From contig JASUSX010000162.1 of assembly GCA_030445875.1 (NCBI GenBank), positions 1 through 5,018 of the forward strand: DNA of 5,018 nucleotides, in the 5' to 3' direction. Below are positions 1 through 5,018 of this stretch, piece by piece. The first letter of the stretch is position 1; each line of letters opens with the position of its first letter. This stretch comes from Clostridia bacterium. Its GTDB lineage: Bacteria > Bacillota > DSM-521 > Neomoorellales > Neomoorellaceae. The position numbers and the translations under genes were made by a program. Under the pieces are notes generated by a model. The model was not told the DNA's origin. It worked only from the letters and a program-made list of their open reading frames with translations, and searched no databases.

Positions 1-70
1 CAATAATAGCAAGGCTTCGGCGCTCAACAGGGCTTATAACCCAGAAAGTCCCTCCGGCCGCTGCGCCCAT
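1..70 (-). CDS. Possible start of next operon gene, partial (cut by window edge)
   Basis: An ATG at 70-68 lies one base after the methylase stop codon (TAA, then G, then ATG) and opens a frame of 23 codons that runs off the window, beginning MGAAAGGTFWVISPVERRS. The other two minus-strand frames of this short stretch both contain stops (a TGA and a TAA), so this is the only frame that can continue. The spacing is what is expected of a translationally coupled operon gene. The only ribosome-binding sequence is a weak AGGT at 77-74. The fragment is too short to assign a family. By analogy with other DUF499/DUF1156 loci, a helicase or nuclease-type gene could follow, but nothing in these 23 residues shows it. 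A true start elsewhere, or a non-coding stretch, cannot be excluded. Confidence 0.4.
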   Translation of the reverse strand, partial: MGAAAGGTFWVISPVERRSLAII

Positions 71-71
71 C

Positions 72-3000
72 TTACCTGAGGCCGAAGAGGATGGCCTCAC
101 CCTCCCGGCGCAAATTCTCATCGGCTGTTTTCCCGGCCCAAACGGCGAGCAGGTCCAGGACTACCCGTTCCCGCGCCGGCGCGTGCCGGGCCAGGTAAGC
201 CCGGGCGACGGGTATATCGCCTTCCCGGTAGGCCAGGACCAGGCCGTGGAGGATATCCCACTCGGTCTGGGGGTTGTCCAGGCGTTTACGGCTGCGTTCC
301 TCCGGCCGCGCCAGGCGCAGTTTGGAGCCGCGACGCACCAGGGGAGCATAGCAGCCGGTGTCTTCGGCATTGCTACGCCTGGCTTGCCGGCCGCAGCCGG
401 CATCGTTGATGCCGATCATGGGGCCGTTAATGGTGTAACCGCCAGCCCTGGCCTCCAGGCTGATATTGAGGGAGCGGGAAAGGTTTAAAGCCTCGTCGTA
501 GGCAAATTCGGCCAGGCCGAAGATGCCATAAAGAATCAGGGCCATGGCGGCCTCCGGGTTAAGGTCGTCGACCTGCAGCCACCCGCCGGTCAGGCGGGCG
601 ATCTGGTAGCGGGCGACCACGGCACTGGCCTCATTCATGGCGCGGATGGGGCTGACCGGCTCGTCGCCGTCCAGAACCGGCCAGTGCTCGGAGAGCACCC
701 GTAACGCCCGCCCGTAGCCGGCCACCATTTCATCGACGGGGTTCAAGCGTAAGGTAGCGAATTCCTCCAGACCCTCGCGTACGGCCTCACGGATGCGGGC
801 GGCCACCCCGGTGCCGCCGAAGCCGGACCAGATGGCGGGCAGGGTGTCCTTGCTGGCCCGCTTGCGGCAGGTAAGGAAGATGGAGCTGGCGGCGGCAGCA
901 TTATCTTTTTGATGAATGGATTCCGCCGCTTCGGATTCCACGGGTAAGGAAGAGGTTATAATCCAGCCATTTTCGATCAGGGAACGCGTCAGGGCCTCCC
1001 AGGCGGCCTGGGTTTTATGGGTAAACATGATGGTCAGGAGGCCTTCGTCTTTGAGGACGCGGCGGCCCTCGGCGAAGATTTCGCCCATGAGGCGCTCATA
1101 CTCCTGTGCTGCCCCGGCGGCCGAACCGTCCCGGGCCGGGTTGGCCACGGCCTCGTCGGTCTTATTGGTCAGCCGGCGGCGGAAGATCTCCGGGTAAAGG
1201 TCCTGGAGGGTGCGCCGTTGCCAGACATAGAAGTAGTCGGACAGCTCCGCGTACTGGACGTTATTGTAGTAGGGGGGGTCCATGCAGATGAGGTCGACGG
1301 AGCGGTCGGGCACCTCCAGGCGCGCCGCCGTGCCGCAGCGGATGGTCACCGGCGGCGGCGACCCGGCGAGCTTTTGATGGAGGGGTGCCACCAGCTCGGC
1401 TATCCCTGCATAGGCGTCGATGACCTGGGCCAGGGCCCAGGCCGCGCCGGAATGGGGGCCGGTGAAGACCATCTCGCCGAAGGTCCATTTAAGGGAGAAA
1501 TCATGTCTAGTAAATGTATGTCCTATAACTCCTCTTGAGGCATGCCACATAGTCTGCTTGCTATTATAATCGACATATTTATCAATCATAAGCTGCAGGT
1601 AGGTGACCACGGCGCGGCCGCGTTCTTCACCCAGCTCCTGCAATATTTCAGGCTTGAGGCGGTTTAACTCCGCCACCAGGGTAAGGTGCCCCAGGAGCTG
1701 GCGCGGGGTGAACAGGTCGCACCAGCGGGTCATACCATAAATAACCGGTCGCATGTCATTGCCCGCGGGGATGCCCTCCGTGGGAATTAACCCCTGCCGC
1801 TCCCATGCCGGCCAGCACTCCTGCAGGCGCTGTTCGGCCGCAGCCAGGGCCGCCAGGTCGCGGTCGTTAGGCGGCCGGAAGAAGCGGATCTTCTCGGTCA
1901 TAATCTCGCCGGCGCGGGCGCCGCTTTGATAACGCCGCGGCCGGCCGTTCTTATCCAGTTTGGGCTGGTAGCGTACGGCCACCACGCAGTAGAGGCGGTC
2001 CTGCCATTTACCGTGGGGCGATTCCCCCCGCGCCTGGGCCTTGATCTCTTCAGCCGGGATGGCCTGGCGGCAGTGGACACAAATACCGACGCCATTACTC
2101 ACGGTGGCGAAATTGGGGTCCTCGCCGTTAGGCCCCCGGTTGCCTTTAATGCGGTAAGTTTCAAACCGTACTTTACCACCCTTCGGCCGGCCGTCGGGTA
2201 TTACCCGCACACCCCACTTATCCCCTTCTTTGGCCAGCCAGCAGGTATTCAGCAATGGCGCCTCGCCGCCGCAGTGGGGACAGGTGACCTGGCGGACGTA
2301 TATATAGTCAACTATTTCTTCCTTATCATATTCAGTGATTAGATCAGAAAAATTTTTTAAATGGCTTTCTAAAAGGCTGCGTTCATTTAGAGGTAATGGT
2401 TGTATTCTTGGAAAAAACGGATGTATCTTTTCATCCAGGGCATAAAGCAAATTATCGCCCCATTTTTTAATGTCCTTTACTAACTCGATGCCATAATAAG
2501 CTGGGTACTTTAAAGTCCCATATAAAATAATTGTAGCAACTGGATTTAAATCGTTAGCAACAACCGTACAACCCAAGCGCATGGCTTCAAATGGAATGGA
2601 ACCGCCACCGGCCGTCGGATCAAGCACCGTTAATTTTTTGGTTATTGGGCATGAACAATGCACAAACGCTCTATTATAAGCATATAGATCTTCATCGTCC
2701 CACTTAAAGTTATCGCCAAGGACCTTTTTTATAAATTCTATTTGGCGAAATTCGATCCGCTCGTTCACATGAGCCGGGTCTGCTGCCAAGCGCAGGATGG
2801 GGAGATACGCCCCTTCTTGTGGCCAGGGTTGAGGTAACGGCCGGGATTCTGCTTGCCATCGAGTGATGACCGGGTGCCCGACAAAAGCCGGGTCAGCTTG
2901 ACATAGACTTTGAATCACCTTCCGGTTTTTGTCCCTACGCTCCTCTTCCTTTCGCAAAGCATGGAGAACGGCTTTATCAACTGGTAGCCACTCAGCACCA

Positions 3001-3314
3001 GATGAATCTTTTTCCACGCTCGCCAAGAGTGAGCCAGTAAGGGTCCACTGCTCACCGTTGACTAGGGCCACCACCTTTTCGATGCCCAGCTGGCGCAGGA
3101 ACCAGTCCGGGTCGGTGCCGGCAGGCAGAAGGGAGGCCAGGATGGCGGCGCGACTCGGCGTTAGCGGCCGCCGTGCCCACCAGACATGGAGAAAATATAA
3201 AGGTGGGAGGGCGGAACTGGCACCGCGCTCCCGCTGGGTTTCGGCGCCGACCTGGTGGCAGGGAAAGCCGGCTTCAATAAGGCGGAGATCCGCGATATTA
3301 TTGTTGTCTTGCAT
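72..3314 (-). CDS. DUF1156 adenine-specific DNA methylase with Zn-ribbon
   Basis: This 1080-residue protein is predicted to transfer a methyl group from S-adenosylmethionine to adenine N6 in DNA. The DUF1156 region spans about residues 10-65, with the family signature HVWWARRP at 43-50. SAM motif I, LDPTAGGGS, is at 231-239, followed by the acidic motif II-like ANDLNP at 253-258. A zinc-ribbon insert has CPHC at 345-348 and CVHC at 412-415. The catalytic motif DPPYYNN is at 679-685. Later Rossmann strands follow at about 745-800 (GRRVLKDEGLLTIMF, then NGWIITSSLP). Residues 820-1080 form a long helical C-terminal extension that appears to belong to the family. The ATG at 3314 is supported by an AAGGGGG site nine bases upstream and by the position of the DUF1156 signature. 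The frame is unbroken and all key motifs are present, so the enzyme looks active. Motif I and DPPY are about 440 residues apart; the intervening part, including the zinc ribbon, may recognise the target (inference). Codon use changes sharply inside the gene. The target site is unknown, and the protein is the likely modification component of a defence locus. Confidence 0.93.
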   Translation of the reverse strand: MQDNNNIADLRLIEAGFPCHQVGAETQRERGASSALPPLYFLHVWWARRPLTPSRAAILASLLPAGTDPDWFLRQLGIEKVVALVNGEQWTLTGSLLASVEKDSSGAEWLPVDKAVLHALRKEEERRDKNRKVIQSLCQADPAFVGHPVITRWQAESRPLPQPWPQEGAYLPILRLAADPAHVNERIEFRQIEFIKKVLGDNFKWDDEDLYAYNRAFVHCSCPITKKLTVLDPTAGGGSIPFEAMRLGCTVVANDLNPVATIILYGTLKYPAYYGIELVKDIKKWGDNLLYALDEKIHPFFPRIQPLPLNERSLLESHLKNFSDLITEYDKEEIVDYIYVRQVTCPHCGGEAPLLNTCWLAKEGDKWGVRVIPDGRPKGGKVRFETYRIKGNRGPNGEDPNFATVSNGVGICVHCRQAIPAEEIKAQARGESPHGKWQDRLYCVVAVRYQPKLDKNGRPRRYQSGARAGEIMTEKIRFFRPPNDRDLAALAAAEQRLQECWPAWERQGLIPTEGIPAGNDMRPVIYGMTRWCDLFTPRQLLGHLTLVAELNRLKPEILQELGEERGRAVVTYLQLMIDKYVDYNSKQTMWHASRGVIGHTFTRHDFSLKWTFGEMVFTGPHSGAAWALAQVIDAYAGIAELVAPLHQKLAGSPPPVTIRCGTAARLEVPDRSVDLICMDPPYYNNVQYAELSDYFYVWQRRTLQDLYPEIFRRRLTNKTDEAVANPARDGSAAGAAQEYERLMGEIFAEGRRVLKDEGLLTIMFTHKTQAAWEALTRSLIENGWIITSSLPVESEAAESIHQKDNAAAASSIFLTCRKRASKDTLPAIWSGFGGTGVAARIREAVREGLEEFATLRLNPVDEMVAGYGRALRVLSEHWPVLDGDEPVSPIRAMNEASAVVARYQIARLTGGWLQVDDLNPEAAMALILYGIFGLAEFAYDEALNLSRSLNISLEARAGGYTINGPMIGINDAGCGRQARRSNAEDTGCYAPLVRRGSKLRLARPEERSRKRLDNPQTEWDILHGLVLAYREGDIPVARAYLARHAPARERVVLDLLAVWAGKTADENLRREGEAILFGLR
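74..77 (-). promoter_or_regulatory. Weak ribosome binding site for the downstream gene
   Basis: The sequence AGGT overlaps the methylase stop codon and ends three bases before the ATG at 70. It is a weak Shine-Dalgarno match, and the start probably depends on ribosomes terminating on the methylase gene (coupling). It is the only candidate close to this start. Confidence 0.25.
1500..1590 (-). other. AT-rich block inside the methylase gene (residues ~576-605)
   Basis: By hand count, 1501-1600 is about 37% GC, while nearby methylase sequence is mostly above 60%. All eleven codons for residues 595-605 end in A or T, as do seven of the eight codons for residues 577-584. From residue 606 onward the codons return to mostly C or G endings. 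The reading frame is intact across both edges. The block precedes the DPPY motif and covers a stretch rich in aromatic, His and Arg residues. A short recombination tract from a lower-GC relative would explain it; relaxed codon choice over a structured mRNA region is an alternative. Confidence 0.6.
2341..2760 (-). other. AT-rich block inside the methylase gene (residues ~185-325)
   Basis: A hand count gives 160 G or C in 420 bases (38%), against about 75% in a sampled 60-base stretch near the 3' end of the same gene (541-600). Codons for residues 261-275 have only 4 of 15 third positions as G or C, while residues 825-835 have 11 of 11. The amino acids are Lys/Ile/Asn/Tyr-rich, but the third-position shift shows that protein composition alone does not explain it. 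The block contains SAM motif I. Codons for residues about 100-155 (near 2850-3017) are also relatively AT-ending, so the whole 5' third may be of different origin. Confidence 0.65.
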
Positions 3315-3323
3315 AATATCCAG

Positions 3324-3330
3324 CCCCCTT
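3324..3330 (-). promoter_or_regulatory. Ribosome binding site of the methylase gene
   Basis: AAGGGGG sits nine bases before the methylase ATG at 3314, inside the 18-base gap after the stop of the 203-residue gene. It fixes the methylase start and shows independent initiation within the operon. Confidence 0.7.
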
Positions 3331-3332
3331 AT

Positions 3333-3944
3333 CTATCTACGTAGCTGCTCCAGCATCGGCAGAATAGCCCCATCGCCCGGCTGGCCGCCGAGGATAAGGC
3401 GCATACCCGCCCGCGCCCAGCGGCTGGCCGCCCCGCCGTACTGGGTGGCCCGGGTCAGCCAATAAGCAGCCTCCTCCCGGCTGAAACGTTCCACCCGCCA
3501 GGCGATGAGCTCCACCCGGTCCATATCCTTGATGCCTTCCTGGAGCTTAAAAATGAGCGACAATTTGGCTCCGGCTTCTTCATCCAGGGGCAGGTTGCCA
3601 TATAGGGTCAGGCGGCCGTTAGGGAGGAACCGCTGCAGCTCCAGGGGGATCCCGGCCGGGTCGCAGACATGGCTGACAATAGCGCGAATTACCGGCAGGC
3701 AACGGCGCAGGGCCTGGCCGTAGATTAAACCGCGGTCCTTGAGGATCTTTTTGACCGTAACCTTACCTTCCTCTTCCCCTTCCTCCCTGAGCGCTACCCG
3801 TTCTTTAACTACCAAAACAGGAACCGGCCTGTCTTTGTAGGCGGTGATACGTAATACCCAGGGGGCCCCGGGTAGCAGGGGTTTTAGCCGCTGCTGTGGG
3901 TCCCGTTCCAGGTCTATTTCCAGGGCTGACTTATGATTGGCCAT
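3333..3944 (-). CDS. Uncharacterised 203-residue accessory protein (possibly DUF7680-like)
   Basis: This small soluble protein has no signal peptide or membrane segment. The N-terminal half looks beta-rich, with APWVLRITAYKDRPVPVLVV at about 27-46, followed by an acidic stretch (EEGEEEG, 54-60) encoded by a purine-rich tract. The C-terminal half looks helical: GAKLSLIFKL at 125-134, DRVELIAWRVERFSREEAAYW at about 142-162 and WARAGMRLILGG at 176-187. I see no nuclease, ATPase or methylase motif. The pattern of an F-K helix, an R-x-E-x-IAWR helix, then EEA-YW and a closing R-x-L helix resembles my memory of the DUF7680 family, which I believe occurs beside DUF499/DUF1156 genes; this was not checked. 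It does not look like DUF3780, another small protein of such loci. It sits 15 bases after the upstream gene and 18 before the methylase, so it is very likely co-expressed. A role as adaptor or specificity partner of the ATPase or methylase is inference only. The ATG start is supported by GAGG eight bases upstream. Confidence 0.85.
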   Translation of the reverse strand: MANHKSALEIDLERDPQQRLKPLLPGAPWVLRITAYKDRPVPVLVVKERVALREEGEEEGKVTVKKILKDRGLIYGQALRRCLPVIRAIVSHVCDPAGIPLELQRFLPNGRLTLYGNLPLDEEAGAKLSLIFKLQEGIKDMDRVELIAWRVERFSREEAAYWLTRATQYGGAASRWARAGMRLILGGQPGDGAILPMLEQLRR

Positions 3945-3952
3945 GCAGGATG

Positions 3953-3956
3953 CCTC
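3953..3956 (-). promoter_or_regulatory. Ribosome binding site of the 203-residue gene
   Basis: GAGG lies eight bases before the ATG at 3944, within the 15-base gap after the upstream stop codon. An additional AAGG overlaps that stop. The arrangement supports this start and tight coupling to the upstream gene. Confidence 0.6.
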
Positions 3957-3959
3957 GCC

Positions 3960-5018
3960 TTATTTTTGCTTTAATTCCTGGATCAGGGGGCAGTTATCAT
4001 CGGGGTCAGCAATCTCGAGAAAAACGTCAGTACCGGCCCCTTTCCTGACCACACTATCCAGCACCTCAAATAGTTCTCCCAGGGCTTGCATGGAGGCCGG
4101 TGGAACATTGTCGAGCTGGAGGCGGAGGGTACCGCCCGCCGGGAGTTCCAGTTCCGACAGGTCCAGGGTCTTAATAGTAGACCTAGCCCCCCGATTGTAG
4201 ATACTGCCCAGGCGGCGCAGCAAGGGCAAAAATTTCGCTGTTCCTTCTTTCCCCCCATAGGTGAGCTGGCGGGGGACGCTGGTGACCCATCCCCTCTCGG
4301 CCGCCCGGGCCGGGGTGACCAGGACGTCGCCGGGCTGGGGAGTATAGAGGGCGGCTGCGGGACCGTGGATCAGGTCGGGCTTTTCTTCCTGGCCCGGGTT
4401 GCCACGGTGGACGAAAAGGCGCCCGTTCCGTACCAGGCCGGCTACGACGTCGGTCAGATCCTGTTCAGGGACAAGGCCGTATTTCTCGTTCACACCCTCG
4501 GCCACCGTTTCTAATGCGGCCTCACCCTGCCGGGTGACCTCGTACATCACATCGTCCCGCACCCGGTCCGGGTCAATCCTGGTTTCGGCCCAGCCGCGTT
4601 GTTTCGCCCCTTGAGGAGTAACGAGGCTGTATGCTTCCCCGTCCAGATTGACCCCCATGGGGATCTCATGCTCCTGATCGTAAAACTCCTCTGGCCTGGT
4701 GCTGGCAGCATCGCCCATGCGGTAAAGGCACCAGTGACCCTTCTGCACCCCGGCGCGGATGAGCTGCTCGAAAACGCCCGGTTTCTCCAGAACCGGCCAG
4801 CTACGCACGCAGGCAAAGTTCTGCCGCAGCCTGGCCAGGGACACCGTGTCGCCGGATGCAAAAAATAACTTGCTTAAGTTTAAGAAATCGGCCTGGGTGG
4901 TGTTGCCATCAGTTAGGAGTTCGCCATCTTCCAGCAGAATGGCGCGGATTTGTTCTATAAAGGGCCGCCCGCCCTCGCCGCCGGCCGTCTTGATCTCCCT
5001 GCGGACGATCTGCCCTGA
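3960..5018 (-). CDS. C-terminal part of a probable DUF499-type ATPase, partial (cut by window edge)
   Basis: The frame is open from the window edge to a TAA at 3962-3960, giving 352 visible residues. A GTG at 4844 could be mistaken for the start, but 58 further in-frame codons without a stop lie upstream and read as ordinary protein (for example IEQIRAILLEDGELLTDGNT), so the gene begins outside. DUF499 proteins are large (around 1000 residues) with an N-terminal P-loop ATPase domain; none of that is visible here, so the call rests on C-terminal character and on the neighbouring DUF1156 methylase. Visible parts are a helical section at about 60-102 (SLARLRQNF through KPGVFEQLIRAGVQKG), a winged-helix-like stretch at about 180-205 (VPEQDLTDVVAGLVRNGRLF), and a C-terminal alpha/beta region at 280-345 ending in DVFLEIADPDD. 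A motif LVTPxxAxxRGW occurs twice, at 132-143 and 233-244. It is the first visible gene of the operon. Its probable role is an ATP-driven motor or scaffold of a defence complex, which is inference. An unrelated large protein remains possible. Confidence 0.65.
   Translation of the reverse strand, partial: SGQIVRREIKTAGGEGGRPFIEQIRAILLEDGELLTDGNTTQADFLNLSKLFFASGDTVSLARLRQNFACVRSWPVLEKPGVFEQLIRAGVQKGHWCLYRMGDAASTRPEEFYDQEHEIPMGVNLDGEAYSLVTPQGAKQRGWAETRIDPDRVRDDVMYEVTRQGEAALETVAEGVNEKYGLVPEQDLTDVVAGLVRNGRLFVHRGNPGQEEKPDLIHGPAAALYTPQPGDVLVTPARAAERGWVTSVPRQLTYGGKEGTAKFLPLLRRLGSIYNRGARSTIKTLDLSELELPAGGTLRLQLDNVPPASMQALGELFEVLDSVVRKGAGTDVFLEIADPDDNCPLIQELKQK

Noticed and set aside
385..402. Inverted repeat TGCCGG-N6-CCGGCA
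   Set aside because: A six-base stem is easily reached by chance in GC-rich coding sequence. It lies inside the methylase gene, has no U-tract and does not sit at a gene boundary.
1017..1538. 173-codon plus-strand open frame antisense to the methylase
   Set aside because: It lies wholly within the methylase gene, which has strong family motifs. Long antisense frames are expected in GC-rich coding sequence, and the translation shows no recognisable domain.
2505..2560. Promoter-like AT-rich sequence on the minus strand (TTGCTA and TACAAT-like elements) inside the methylase gene
   Set aside because: The elements overlap with no proper 17-base spacing and sit in a generally AT-rich coding block where such matches arise by chance. 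No gene start follows nearby.
2929..3465. 178-codon plus-strand open frame across the junction of the methylase and the 203-residue gene
   Set aside because: It is antisense to two well-supported genes. Its translation is Arg/Ser/Pro-rich, typical of a shadow frame, and it matches no known family.
3759..3789. Purine/pyrimidine-biased tract resembling a simple repeat
   Set aside because: It is explained by the Glu/Gly-rich acidic stretch (residues about 52-61) of the 203-residue protein and has no regular repeat unit.

Overview
The window holds one compact operon read entirely from the minus strand, so transcription runs from high to low coordinates. In that order it contains: the C-terminal 352 codons of a large protein (3960-5018, cut by the window edge); a 203-residue protein (3333-3944); a complete 1080-residue adenine-specific DNA methylase of the DUF1156 / Zn-ribbon type (72-3314); and, one base after the methylase stop, a possible start of a further gene (1-70, cut by the edge). 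The gaps are 15, 18 and 1 bases. I see no terminator or convincing promoter between genes, so they are probably co-transcribed. No stretch over 300 bases lacks a gene.

The methylase is the secure anchor. It has the DUF1156 N-terminal WWARRP signature, a SAM-binding motif I (LDPTAGGGS), a two-CxxC zinc-ribbon insert and a DPPY catalytic motif. The upstream partial protein fits the C-terminal part of a DUF499-type ATPase, but its P-loop region lies outside the window, so that call rests on context and general resemblance. DUF499 and DUF1156 genes are known to co-occur in predicted anti-phage loci, usually with a helicase and small family-specific proteins. The likely reading is a methylase-ATPase defence locus: the methylase marks or recognises host DNA, the ATPase is a large motor or scaffold, the 203-residue protein is an uncharacterised accessory, and the effector or helicase lies outside. 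No nuclease or helicase is visible here.

The host is uncertain. Most of the sequence is GC-rich with strongly GC-ending codons and purine-rich ribosome binding sites, compatible with a moderately GC-rich Firmicute such as a thermophilic clostridium of the Moorella type; this is a weak inference. The clearest anomaly is compositional: inside the methylase gene, blocks near 2341-2760 and 1500-1590 are AT-rich with AT-ending codons, while the rest of the gene is strongly GC-ending. The reading frame stays intact throughout, which suggests a mosaic gene formed by recombination.
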